Of a stretch of 64,000 nucleotides of DNA, positions 42,135-50,191 are shown one piece after another (position 1 is the first letter of the stretch; each line of letters opens with the position of its first letter). Under the pieces are notes generated by a model that was not told the DNA's origin, did not search any database, and saw only the letters and a program-made list of their open reading frames with translations. The DNA lies in contig NZ_JBLREB010000001.1 of assembly GCF_048159605.1 (NCBI RefSeq), forward strand, positions 496,001 to 560,000, read 5' to 3'. Source of the stretch: Ectobacillus polymachus (lineage in GTDB: Bacteria; Bacillota; Bacilli; Bacillales; Bacillaceae_G). The translations under genes were made by a program, and so were the position numbers.

Positions 42135-42163
42135 TTGACATACTTAAAGTAAGTAAATATAAT
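42135..42163 (+). promoter_or_regulatory. yceI promoter with TACT-N7-AGTA element
   Basis: TTGACA (42135), a 17-base spacer and TATAAT (42158) form a consensus sigma-A promoter. The spacer holds TACTTAAAGTAAGTA (42141-42155), which fits TACT-N7-AGTA, the operator form described for YodB/HxlR-family redox repressors in B. subtilis. The regulator is inferred only. Confidence 0.7.
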
Positions 42164-42230
42164 AAGAGTTGTAATAAGGAATTATATCGTTGATTAAAAC
42201 GTATTAAAATAAAAATGGGGGTATTTAAAA

Positions 42231-42764
42231 ATGACAATGACAAAATGGGCTTTAGATCCAGCACATACGGATGTAGATTTTTCAATTAGACATATGATGA
42301 TTTCTAAGGTTAAAGGTGCTTTTGAATCTTTCAGTGCAGAAATCGAAGCAGATCCAACAGATTTAACAACTGCTGCTATTACTTTTACGGTTGATTTAGA
42401 AAGCATCAATACTCGTAACACAGATCGTGATAACCATTTACGTTCCGCTGATTTCTTTAATGTGGAAGAGACTCCAAAGCTAACATTTGTAGCAACTAGC
42501 ATTGTAAAAACTGGTGAAAATGAATATGAAATGACTGGCGATGTAACTCTTCATGGAATTACTCGTGCTGAAACATTTGATGTAACATATGAAGGATCAG
42601 GAAAAGATCCATGGGGAAATGAAAAAGCTGGCTTTGCTGTAGAAGGAAAGTTAAAACGAAGTGATTACAGCCTAACATATAACGCTGCACTGGAAACGGG
42701 CGGTGTATTAATCGGAGACGAAGTGAAGATTTCTATTGAACTTCAAGCTGTTAAACAAGCGTAA
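42231..42764 (+). CDS. YceI family protein
   Basis: This is a 177-residue YceI/lipocalin-like protein. Its N-terminus KWALDPAHTDVDFSIRHMMI, the NTRNTDRDNHLRSADFF segment and the C-terminal GVLIGDEVKISIELQA are family-typical. It lacks a signal peptide, so it is cytoplasmic here, unlike many Gram-negative members. The family binds isoprenoid-like amphipathic molecules. The promoter carries a possible redox-repressor site, which suggests induction by oxidants or electrophiles. Confidence 0.92.
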   Translation: MTMTKWALDPAHTDVDFSIRHMMISKVKGAFESFSAEIEADPTDLTTAAITFTVDLESINTRNTDRDNHLRSADFFNVEETPKLTFVATSIVKTGENEYEMTGDVTLHGITRAETFDVTYEGSGKDPWGNEKAGFAVEGKLKRSDYSLTYNAALETGGVLIGDEVKISIELQAVKQA

Positions 42765-42782
42765 TGATAGGAAATAAGAATG

Positions 42783-42836
42783 AGGCTGGCTGAATGAGTC
42801 ATGGAAATATGACTTGCATGAGCCAGTCTTTTTTTG
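42783..42836 (+). terminator. Terminator after yceI
   Basis: The outer stem AGGCTGGCT / AGCCAGTCT encloses an inner AGTCAT / ATGACT stem and is followed by seven T. Confidence 0.88.
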
Positions 42837-42937
42837 AATCTCGTTATTCATGTTTTTATAGGGAAACTTCCATTATAATAAAACATAGGAAAGTTGTATT
42901 TTAAAAAGAAACTATTACAACAAAACGAGGTTATCCT

Positions 42938-44380
42938 ATGAGTCAATATTTTACCGATTATTCACTAAGTGAGGAAATCATTCAGGCGCTTGCCCTCTTA
43001 CATTATGAGGTTCCAACAGAAGTACAGCAAAAGGTTATTCCAGAGGCACTTAAAGAAAAAGATGTAATTGTTACATCGCAAACGGGAAGCGGGAAGACAG
43101 CAGCTTTTGGTATCCCTATTTGTGAAAGAATTGAATGGCAAGAAAATAAGCCCCAAGCGTTAATCCTTACGCCTACACGCGAGCTTGCGGCTCAGGTGAA
43201 GGAGGATATTTCTCAAATTGGCCGATTGAAGCGAATAAAAGCAACAGCCATTTATGGAAAGCAATCCTTTGCTTCGCAAAAGCTTGAACTCAAGCAAAAA
43301 ACACACGTCGTTGTAGGAACGCCGGGCCGAGTACTCGATCATATTGAAAAGGGGACCCTTACGTTAGAAAAACTGAAATTTCTCGTGATTGACGAAGTTG
43401 ATGAAATGCTAAGTATGGGCTTCCTCGATCAAGTGGAAGCTATTTTGCAAGCATTGCCTACAACTAGAGTTACGATGGTTTTTTCGGCAACCTTGCCAAA
43501 GGATGTTGAAACTCTTTGTCATCAATATTTGAACAATCCAGCCCAAATAAACATACATCCGGCAGAAACATCGACATTACGAATTGAGCACTCGCTATTG
43601 GAAGTAAAGGAAGAGGACAAGCTCGATCTTCTACGGAATATTACAATCGTCGAAAACCCCGATAGTTGTATCATCTTTTGCCGAACACAGGAACAAGTAG
43701 ATCATGTATGGGAGTATTTAGAGAACCAACAGTATTCATGTGATGAAATTCATGGTGGAATGGTACAAGAGGATCGATTCGCGGTAATGAACGATTTTAA
43801 AAGAGGTAAATTTCGTTACCTAGTTGCTACAAATGTTGCAGCAAGAGGCATTGATATTGAAAATATAACGCATGTCATTAACTACGATTTGCCGCTGGAA
43901 AAAGAAAGCTATGTGCACCGAATTGGGAGAACAGGCCGTGCAGGAAAAGAAGGAAAAGCCATTTCCTTTGTTACTCCTAATGAGGAATCCTATATAGAAG
44001 AAATTCAGCAGTATCTTGGCTTTGCGATAACAAGAAGAGTAGCTCCTTCCAAGGAGGAAGTGGATAGATGCCAAGCTGCCTTTGAGGTAAAAATGAACAA
44101 GCGTCCGCAACTAAAACAAGATAGAAGTGCAGAGCTCAATCAAGACATTATGAAGCTGTATTTTAATGGTGGAAAAAATAAAAAATTGAGGGCTGTCGAT
44201 TTTGTAGGGACCATTGCTAAAATTCCGGGTATGACTGTAGATGACATCGGAATTATTGCGATTCAGGATCATTTTACCTACGTCGATATTTTAAACGGAA
44301 AAGGTCCATTGGTTTTAAAATCTATGGAATATACAACGATAAAGGGTAAGCGATTAAAGGTGAAAGAAGCGCATCGGTAA
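42938..44380 (+). CDS. dbpA: DEAD-box RNA helicase DbpA/YxiN
   Basis: This 480-residue helicase has motif I (TSQTGSGKT), Ia (PTRELAAQ), II as DEVD instead of DEAD, III (FSATLPK), V (VAARGIDIENI) and VI (HRIGRTGRAG). The C-terminal 75 residues are a DbpA RNA-binding domain (KKLRAVDFVGTIAKIPGM). In B. subtilis YxiN this domain binds hairpin 92 of 23S rRNA and the helicase helps assemble the large ribosomal subunit. Confidence 0.93.
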   Translation: MSQYFTDYSLSEEIIQALALLHYEVPTEVQQKVIPEALKEKDVIVTSQTGSGKTAAFGIPICERIEWQENKPQALILTPTRELAAQVKEDISQIGRLKRIKATAIYGKQSFASQKLELKQKTHVVVGTPGRVLDHIEKGTLTLEKLKFLVIDEVDEMLSMGFLDQVEAILQALPTTRVTMVFSATLPKDVETLCHQYLNNPAQINIHPAETSTLRIEHSLLEVKEEDKLDLLRNITIVENPDSCIIFCRTQEQVDHVWEYLENQQYSCDEIHGGMVQEDRFAVMNDFKRGKFRYLVATNVAARGIDIENITHVINYDLPLEKESYVHRIGRTGRAGKEGKAISFVTPNEESYIEEIQQYLGFAITRRVAPSKEEVDRCQAAFEVKMNKRPQLKQDRSAELNQDIMKLYFNGGKNKKLRAVDFVGTIAKIPGMTVDDIGIIAIQDHFTYVDILNGKGPLVLKSMEYTTIKGKRLKVKEAHR

Positions 44381-44384
44381 TCAA

Positions 44385-44418
44385 AAAGGTATGGATTCGA
44401 ATGAAGCCATACCTTCTT
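44385..44418 (+). terminator. Terminator copy 3, diverged (after dbpA)
   Basis: The hairpin AAGGTATGG / CCATACCTT has a loop of about 12 bases and shares its stem sequence with the terminators at 41212 and 42021. The following T tract is weak (CTTAG). Confidence 0.65.
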
Positions 44419-44495
44419 AGTTAGGAGTAATCATTTGCATTTGGAAGTTGTTCCATTTCATAATAAAACTATTATAAAGAAAAGAGGGGATACAG

Positions 44496-45209
44496 ATGAA
44501 AGTAGAAGTTTGGTCTGATATTGCTTGTCCGTTTTGTTATATTGGTAAAAAAAGATTTGATATTGCTTTAGAGCAATTTGATCATAATGAAGATGTGCAA
44601 TTGGTGTTTAAAAGTTTTCAATTAAGTCCTGGTGCTGTAAAAGGATCTAAGCAAAACATTCATGAAGCCATCGCAGAAAAATATGGCATGCCCGTTGCAC
44701 AAGCGAAGGCAAATAATGAGAATATTGCTAATCAAGCAAAGGAGCTTGGACTTGATTTTAATATGGACGGTATTGTTCTAACGAATACCGAAGATGCCCA
44801 TCGTCTTAGCCACTATGCAAAAGAGCAAGGGAAAATGACGGAAATGATGCAACGTCTAATGAAAGCATATTTTACCGACTCATCTGATGTGGGCGAACAG
44901 GAAAATTTACTTAACCTTGCAGAAGAAATCGGACTAAATAAAGACGACGTGCAGCGCATTCTTACAGAAGGAACCTACCGAAGTGAAGTACGTAGCGAAC
45001 AACAAGAAGCACAAGAATTAGGCGTGCAAGGTGTCCCATTCTTTGTATTTAACCGAAAGTATGCAGTATCAGGCGCACAATCGTCAGAAGTATTTTTAGA
45101 AGTAATGGAAACAGTTTGGAAAGAGGAACAAAGTACTCAGCCATTGAAAGTAGTTGGAGATAATAATACTGCTGATGCACAATGTTCGGATGGTTCTTGT
45201 AAATTGTAA
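44496..45209 (+). CDS. DsbA family oxidoreductase (FrnE-like)
   Basis: This 237-residue thioredoxin-fold protein carries the CPFC active site in WSDIACPFCYIGK at the N-terminus and the cis-Pro in GVQGVPFFVFN. The helical insertion (NTEDAHRLSHYAKEQ) is as in the FrnE/2-hydroxychromene-isomerase-like group. There is no signal peptide, so it acts in the cytosol. The C-terminal tail adds an extra Cys pair (AQCSDGSCKL). Deinococcus FrnE is a disulfide isomerase linked to oxidative stress. Confidence 0.9.
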   Translation: MKVEVWSDIACPFCYIGKKRFDIALEQFDHNEDVQLVFKSFQLSPGAVKGSKQNIHEAIAEKYGMPVAQAKANNENIANQAKELGLDFNMDGIVLTNTEDAHRLSHYAKEQGKMTEMMQRLMKAYFTDSSDVGEQENLLNLAEEIGLNKDDVQRILTEGTYRSEVRSEQQEAQELGVQGVPFFVFNRKYAVSGAQSSEVFLEVMETVWKEEQSTQPLKVVGDNNTADAQCSDGSCKL

Positions 45210-45228
45210 TATGGAATTGGAATGAAAG

Positions 45229-45257
45229 AAGAGCCTGTTTTTGTCAGGCTCTTTTTC
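45229..45257. terminator. Terminator between frnE-like and trpB genes
   Basis: The perfect 9-bp hairpin AAGAGCCTG / CAGGCTCTT is followed by TTTCTTATT. It may serve both convergent genes. Confidence 0.88.
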
Positions 45258-45260
45258 TTA

Positions 45261-46439
45261 TTATTTTAACTTAAGCATCTCATGAACTTGTTCTACGTCT
45301 TTGTCGCCGCGACCGGATAAGTTTACAATGAGAATATCGTCTTTTGTTAGCTCTTTTGCAAGTTTGATTGCATAAGCAACTGCGTGGGAGCTTTCGAGCG
45401 CTGGAATGATTCCTTCTTTTTTAGATAATAGTTGGAAGGCTTCTAATGCTTCTTGTCCTGTAACAGTTACATATTCGGCTCGTCCGATTGTGTGTAAATA
45501 ACTATGCTCAGGACCAACTCCTGGGTAGTCTAACCCAGCAGCAATCGAATACGTTGGTTTCGGATTTCCTTCCTCGTCTAGCAAAGTTAAACATTTAAAT
45601 CCGTGAATAATGGCAGATACGCCTTCTGAAACAGCAGCTGCTTCAGCTGGTTCTACCCCAATTAAGCGAACAGCGGGATCATCGATGTAGTGAGCGAAAG
45701 CTCCGATTGCATTGCTTCCTCCGCCAACGCAAGCAAGAACCGCTGTAGGTAATTTTCCTTCCTTTTCTAATATTTGACGTTTGGATTCCTCACTAATTAT
45801 CGATTGAAAATGTTTGACGATCGTAGGGAATGGATGCGGCCCAACAACTGAGCCTAATAAATAGTATGTGTTTTCATAATTCTCGACTAAATCCTGCAGA
45901 GCAACGTCCACAGCATCTTTGAGGCGTCCTTGTCCTTTCTCAACCGGTACAACCTTGGCACCTAGCAATTCCATGCGAAATACATTCAATGCCTGACGCT
46001 CAGTATCTACTTTTCCCATATAAATGGTGCAGTCCATATCAAAAAGTGCACACGCTGTAGCAGTGGCAACCCCGTGCTGGCCAGCACCTGTTTCGGCAAT
46101 AACCCGTTTTACGCCCATACGTTTAGCAAGTAAGATTTGTCCAATTGCATTGTTGATTTTATGAGCACCAGTATGATTTAAATCTTCGCGTTTTAAATAA
46201 ATTTTTGCCCCGCCGATTTGGTCACTTAAATTTTTTGCATAGGTGAGAGGATTTTCACGCCCTACGTATTCTTTTAAATAAAATTTTAATTCTTCTTCGA
46301 ATGTGGGATCATTTTTATATTTGTTAAACTGTTCTTCTAAGATGGAAAGCACATGTTTTAAATCATCGTTGACAAAGCTACCGCCAAATTCTCCATAATA
46401 TCCTGCTTCTTTTGCTACATGTAAATTCAAATTCATCAT
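45261..46439 (-). CDS. trpB: Tryptophan synthase beta subunit, stand-alone
   Basis: This 392-residue TrpB has the PLP Lys in NHTGAHKINNAIGQ, the catalytic Glu in AETGAGQHG and the phosphate loop CVGGGSNAIG. It joins indole and serine to give tryptophan. No trpA or other trp gene is nearby, so it is an orphan copy or the trp genes are split. Two tandem ATGs at 46439/46436 follow AGGAG at unusually short spacing. It may recycle free indole or be the only TrpB; this cannot be decided here. Confidence 0.93.
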   Translation of the reverse strand: MMNLNLHVAKEAGYYGEFGGSFVNDDLKHVLSILEEQFNKYKNDPTFEEELKFYLKEYVGRENPLTYAKNLSDQIGGAKIYLKREDLNHTGAHKINNAIGQILLAKRMGVKRVIAETGAGQHGVATATACALFDMDCTIYMGKVDTERQALNVFRMELLGAKVVPVEKGQGRLKDAVDVALQDLVENYENTYYLLGSVVGPHPFPTIVKHFQSIISEESKRQILEKEGKLPTAVLACVGGGSNAIGAFAHYIDDPAVRLIGVEPAEAAAVSEGVSAIIHGFKCLTLLDEEGNPKPTYSIAAGLDYPGVGPEHSYLHTIGRAEYVTVTGQEALEAFQLLSKKEGIIPALESSHAVAYAIKLAKELTKDDILIVNLSGRGDKDVEQVHEMLKLK

Positions 46440-46505
46440 CTCCTGAAATTTCTGATTATTTTAACATTATAACAAAAGGAGTGAGAAAAGGATGTAAAAA
46501 ATCAT

Positions 46506-47054
46506 TTAAATCTTTGGTAACTGATTTAATTTTTCTACGAGAGAATGAAATAACGGCTCGTTGTTTGCATCAAGTGCTTCGTCAATTTGTTTTTTGATGT
46601 GTTGTCGTCCTTGAATGGCTGTTAGTTTTTCAATCATCGCATCTGCTTCCTTAGCGTCCTTCTCATGCTGGCGATATTGTCGTAAATTATCAATAGCAGG
46701 GGATTCGATTACTTGTAAATAACGATAATTGGATCTTTTTCCGTAGAAATGAATAATTAAATAGATTCGCTCAGATGGATGTGCCATGAGCTCCCCTAAG
46801 ACGAATGCGACATCTTCCGTTTTCCGCTTATTATAGTAAAATTCAAAGCCAGGTTCATCAGATTGTGTACTCGATATTACGATTGTTTTCCTATTCCATT
46901 GAATTTGATCGGCAAAGGACACGTTTTCAAGAATAGGAGGCTTGTTGAGGATATATTCCAGTACTTTTCGTGCTTCCGTTCGCTTCAATCGATGCGACTC
47001 TAAAAACCATTTTAGGAAACTTCTTTTCTCGTTTGCTGATACCCATTTTTTCAT
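46506..47054 (-). CDS. UPF0302 (YpiB) family protein
   Basis: This 182-residue protein begins MKKWVSANEKRSFLKWFL, which closely follows YpiB-type N-termini, and contains a central PSERIYLIIHFYGKRSNYRY strand pair and a C-terminal IDEALDANNEPLFHSLVEKL. It is diverged from typical YpiB and may be a paralogue. ATG 47054 follows AAGGTGGG. The function of the family is not established. Confidence 0.65.
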   Translation of the reverse strand: MKKWVSANEKRSFLKWFLESHRLKRTEARKVLEYILNKPPILENVSFADQIQWNRKTIVISSTQSDEPGFEFYYNKRKTEDVAFVLGELMAHPSERIYLIIHFYGKRSNYRYLQVIESPAIDNLRQYRQHEKDAKEADAMIEKLTAIQGRQHIKKQIDEALDANNEPLFHSLVEKLNQLPKI

Positions 47055-47160
47055 GCTAACCCACCTTTTTGAAAAGCAACTATGTAAGGTCAATCTACAT
47101 TTATTTTACTATATATTCGTTTCGTAAGAAGTGAAGTAAGTTTGTAAATATATAATGGAA

Positions 47161-47799
47161 TTAGAAAATACACTTGTTTAGAAGGGTAGCCAGAGAATCG
47201 AGCGGATTAATGATTGTAATGGAGTTTGTTTTTTGAACTTCATTGGCTGAATCGACCATTGATAGCTGAGCCACTGATAGGATTTTGTTACTAGCTTGGA
47301 ATTGATTTAGAGATTTTGCTACGCTACTTTTATATTCTTCTATTTGGCCTTGCATGAGAAGATCAAATACACCGTCTATCAGAATGATTTCTACATCTAA
47401 GGATGTTTTCATACGACTAGCATACTCTTGCAATCGTTTGGTGGTGCCAGAAACTGTTTCTGGATTTGTAAAAAACATGGCCAATGGCTTCTGAACTTCA
47501 CAAATCGTTGCAAAAAATGGTTCATCAATTTTAATAATAGGTACGGATAGGGAAGACGCTTCTCCTAAAATAGCAATATAATTCGTACATGTAATAACAA
47601 TGGCATCAAAATCGCATCCTTCAATCCATGCCAGCTGTTCTTTCACTTTGTTTTGTAAGCTTGTTTCATTCCAATTATGATGATACATAAGTCCAGGATC
47701 CACAAAATGAATACATTCTATATTGTATAAAGAAAGTGCTTGTTCAATATAGGCGATATTAGAATGATGAGCGTGTAAACATCCGATTTTTCGTTTCAT
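47161..47799 (-). CDS. Aspartate/glutamate racemase-like protein
   Basis: This 212-residue protein has an N-terminal KIGCLHAHHSNIAYIEQAL and the motif DAIVITCTNYIAIL, similar to the Asp/Glu/hydantoin racemase family in which a Cys of this motif is catalytic. The usual second catalytic Cys is not obvious. The C-terminal SVAQLSMVDSANEV recalls the family's second half. Substrate unknown. AAGGAGACGAGTC precedes the ATG. It lies alone on the minus strand between YpiB-like and csp genes. Confidence 0.5.
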   Translation of the reverse strand: MKRKIGCLHAHHSNIAYIEQALSLYNIECIHFVDPGLMYHHNWNETSLQNKVKEQLAWIEGCDFDAIVITCTNYIAILGEASSLSVPIIKIDEPFFATICEVQKPLAMFFTNPETVSGTTKRLQEYASRMKTSLDVEIILIDGVFDLLMQGQIEEYKSSVAKSLNQFQASNKILSVAQLSMVDSANEVQKTNSITIINPLDSLATLLNKCIF

Positions 47800-47916
47800 G
47801 ACTCGTCTCCTTTATTCAATCTTTTTATTAACGATATTTGGAAATTATGGATAAGTCAATGACTTTCTGAGTCAGCTTTTTTTATTGATGCAGAGGGGAT
47901 TGAAAGAAGAAAGAGA

Positions 47917-47950
47917 ATAAAAAAAACAGACTCCCCAAAAGAGTCTGTTT
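47917..47950 (-). terminator. Terminator of the cold-shock gene
   Basis: On the minus strand the hairpin AAACAGACTC / GAGTCTGTTT (7-base loop) is followed by eight or more T. Confidence 0.92.
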
Positions 47951-47968
47951 AAAAGACGTTAGTTATAA

Positions 47969-48169
47969 TTATGCTTTACGAACGTTTGTAGCTTGAGGTC
48001 CGCGTTGGCCTTGTTCTACTTCAAAAGTAACAGCTTGACCTTCATCTAAAGATTTAAAACCTTCGCTTTGGATAGCTGAGAAATGCACGAATACATCGTC
48101 TCCACCTTGACGTTCAATAAAACCAAAACCTTTGTCTGCATTAAACCACTTAACTTTACCTTGTTCCAT
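47969..48169 (-). CDS. cspB: Cold shock protein
   Basis: This 66-residue CspB/CspD-type OB-fold protein has RNP1 (KGFGFIE) and RNP2 (VFVHFSAI). It binds single-stranded RNA/DNA and acts as an RNA chaperone. AGGAGG lies about eight bases before the ATG. Its exact paralogue (B, C or D) cannot be decided. Confidence 0.95.
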   Translation of the reverse strand: MEQGKVKWFNADKGFGFIERQGGDDVFVHFSAIQSEGFKSLDEGQAVTFEVEQGQRGPQATNVRKA

Positions 48170-48401
48170 TATTGTGTCCTCCTAGTGTGCTCTGCACACA
48201 ATGTGTTACTATCCTTGCTCAAATCTTTAAAATGGAAAGCTTATCACTTATCGATTATTACCGAACAAAAATAATTCTTATTCAATATAACAGAAAAAGG
48301 AAGGGAATACAAGTGTTATATATGTTTATAATTAAATTACAATACATAGCTTTTAAAAGGGAGATTACTCAAACTATTCATCAAGGACATGGAAAGGAGG
48401 G
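48170..48401. other. Intergenic region: csp leader and possible transposon scar
   Basis: The first part should hold the cold-shock promoter and 5' leader on the minus strand. The rest is AT-rich and joins the tnpB remnant. A short open frame here lacks any recognisable similarity and seems fortuitous. Confidence 0.35.
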
Positions 48402-48566
48402 TGGTTTCCTTCTTCTAAAACATGTTCCGGTTGTGGGCGAGTAAAAGAAGAATTATCTCTTTCTGAGCTTACATTCCACTGTGAATGTGGTTATGTGGCA
48501 GACAAGGACTGGAATGCTTCTATCAATATCAAAAGGGAAGGATTACGCATAGTAGCGTTAGCGTAA
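48402..48566 (+). pseudogene. TnpB C-terminal remnant (IS200/IS605 family)
   Basis: The frame encodes WFPSSKTCSGCG, then FHCECGYVADKDWNASINI, and ends in VALA followed by TAA. This is the TnpB zinc ribbon (two CxxC/CxC pairs) with the last RuvC Asp motif. About 85% of TnpB, including the other catalytic residues, and any tnpA are missing. No start codon or ribosome site belongs to it. It marks an old IS605/IS1341-type insertion. Confidence 0.88.
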
Positions 48567-48693
48567 GGAGATAAACTCTTGGAATAAGAGGGTTAGCTTG
48601 GTCAGTTTTCGCCTTGCTACTATAAGCAACGATAAGTCGAGAAGCCCCCACTTCAAAAATCGTAAGAGTTTAAGTGGTAGGTAGTTCACTGGA
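48567..48693 (+). ncRNA. Right end / omega-RNA-like region of the TnpB element
   Basis: The 127 bases after the tnpB stop end in GAAGCCCCCACTT...AAGTGGTAGGTAGTTCAC. This is the hairpin-bearing right end typical of IS1341-type elements and equals the 3' scaffold of TnpB guide RNAs. The scaffold boundary would be near 48693, so the guide portion would read into the flanking DNA (TGGATTTTCTC...). Whether it is transcribed is unknown, and the local TnpB cannot be active. Confidence 0.65.
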
Positions 48694-48751
48694 TTTTCTC
48701 TTAAACTTATGCTATTATGTACCTCTATATGAAAAGAGGACGTGAGCTATC

Positions 48752-49108
48752 GTGATCAATATTCAAATACCTAAACCGGATGTTACCATTTCCAAACAAA
48801 AGGATCCTGAAGGAAGTAATATATATGGATTTACGGATTTTCACCTGATTCCAAGAGATAAGGGTGGCATCTTTATGTTTTATAACAAAGACAAAGAGCT
48901 ATTGTTTGTTGGGAAGGCAAGAAAGCTAAGACCTCGTATTAAAAAGCATTTTGAAGATTCCGTTTCTGTAGTGAAAATGAACCGAGACGAGATAACGAAA
49001 ATTGCTGTTTGCCTAGTTGAGGATCCGATGGAACGAGAAATTTATGAAACGTACATTATTAATAAGCTTCATGCGAAATGCAATGTGGACAAAGTTTTTT
49101 ATAAATAA
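48752..49108 (+). CDS. GIY-YIG nuclease-family protein
   Basis: This 118-residue protein has the GIY-YIG core in modified form: GGIFMFYNKDKELLFVGKA followed by RKLRPRIKKHF, with the catalytic Arg position, and a Glu in MEREIYETYIINKL. It resembles the N-terminal nuclease domain of UvrC but stands alone. The first Tyr of GIY is replaced (GIF). GTG start with AGAGGACGTGAG upstream. A long hairpin follows. Confidence 0.75.
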   Translation: MINIQIPKPDVTISKQKDPEGSNIYGFTDFHLIPRDKGGIFMFYNKDKELLFVGKARKLRPRIKKHFEDSVSVVKMNRDEITKIAVCLVEDPMEREIYETYIINKLHAKCNVDKVFYK

Positions 49109-49110
49109 AG

Positions 49111-49156
49111 AACAGACAATAAGCTGAGGCCTCATCTCCTCAGCTTATTGTCTGTT
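49111..49156. terminator. Long hairpin between GIY-YIG and methyltransferase genes
   Basis: Perfect 18-bp arms (AACAGACAATAAGCTGAG / CTCAGCTTATTGTCTGTT) with a 10-base loop begin just after the GIY-YIG stop. The T tract after it is short, so some read-through into the next gene, 19 bases later, is possible. Confidence 0.8.
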
Positions 49157-49174
49157 TGCAGGGAGTGTATCAGG

Positions 49175-50128
49175 TTGGAAAGAAAGAGACAAAAACCGGC
49201 GTATTTATATACTTTTGCTTGCCGTGAGGAAGAACTTTCCCTTTGCCAAATGGAGATGCGCGCTTTTTTCGGAAGGGACACGGCATCTTATATTTTAAAG
49301 AGCGAGATTGAGATTGATCCGAGTCGCAGTCCGTTTATGAAAGAACGGATTCAGGTTATGTTCGAAGGGGACGAGCTGTTTGATATTATCAATCAGGTGG
49401 GACAAGTCGAATTAAAGGGAGCAACTTTTAAAATTATTTTTGTTAAGATTAATGATCTCGGTGAAGAACAGAAAATCGAATACAATGAGCGGCGTAATAT
49501 TGAACGGAAAATTGGAGCCAACATGAACGGGGAGGCAGATGTTCACCATCCAGAGCGAGTATTTGGCATTGTTCCATTTGAAGGTCGCTGGTACTTTGGC
49601 CCGTATGTGCAGGCCGAATCGGTTTGGTTTCAGCATGTGAAAAAACCGCGCATGTATTCTACGGCTTTAAGCACTAGAGTAGCACGAGCTGTTGCAAATA
49701 TAGCGGTACCAAAGCCGGAGGGCGTCAAGGCAATTGATCCTTGTTGCGGGATTGGGACCGTATTAGTAGAAGCGAGATCTATGGGGATTGATATGGACGG
49801 CCGTGATATTAATCCGCTTGTGACAAGCGGTACAAGAGAGAACCTTGCCTATTTTGGTCTTACTGCAAATGTAACACTGGGACCGATTGCAGAGGTAACG
49901 AAGGACTATGACGTTGCTATTCTTGATATGCCATACAATCTGTTTACCCACGCTACTTATGAGGATCAGTTCGCAATTCTGCAGCATGCGCGTCGCTTTA
50001 CGAAAAAAGTAATTGTTATTATGATTGAAGTGGCAGATGAAATGATTGAAAAAGCAGGTTTTACGATTACAGACCGCTGCGTAGCAAAAAAGGGAACCTT
50101 TTCAAGACAGATATGTGTTTGTGAGTAG
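49175..50128 (+). CDS. TRM11-like SAM-dependent RNA methyltransferase
   Basis: This 317-residue protein has an N-terminal THUMP-like/ferredoxin-like part and a C-terminal Rossmann methyltransferase. The latter has motif I DPCCGIGTVLVEA, motif II MDGRDINPLVT and the NPPY-like catalytic motif LDMPYN. This resembles archaeal/eukaryal Trm11 (tRNA G10 N2-methylation). The target here is not known. I take TTG 49175 as the start (CAGGGAGTG upstream); an in-frame ATT/TTG extension overlaps the upstream hairpin. Confidence 0.8.
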   Translation: MERKRQKPAYLYTFACREEELSLCQMEMRAFFGRDTASYILKSEIEIDPSRSPFMKERIQVMFEGDELFDIINQVGQVELKGATFKIIFVKINDLGEEQKIEYNERRNIERKIGANMNGEADVHHPERVFGIVPFEGRWYFGPYVQAESVWFQHVKKPRMYSTALSTRVARAVANIAVPKPEGVKAIDPCCGIGTVLVEARSMGIDMDGRDINPLVTSGTRENLAYFGLTANVTLGPIAEVTKDYDVAILDMPYNLFTHATYEDQFAILQHARRFTKKVIVIMIEVADEMIEKAGFTITDRCVAKKGTFSRQICVCE

Positions 50129-50151
50129 AAGGTCGTGAAATGCAAAAGAGT

Positions 50152-50191
50152 AAAGAAGCGAACCATTGGTAAGACTGGCTCGCTTCTTTTT
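50152..50191. terminator. Bidirectional terminator
   Basis: The hairpin AAAGAAGCGA / TCGCTTCTTT is extended by ACCA / TGGC pairs and flanked by T's on the plus strand and A's on the other side. It lies between the convergent methyltransferase and response-regulator genes. Confidence 0.85.

Noticed and set aside
48172..48444. Plus-strand open frame of 90 codons next to the csp gene
   Set aside because: It overlaps the csp leader, has no protein-like pattern and runs out of frame over the TnpB remnant.
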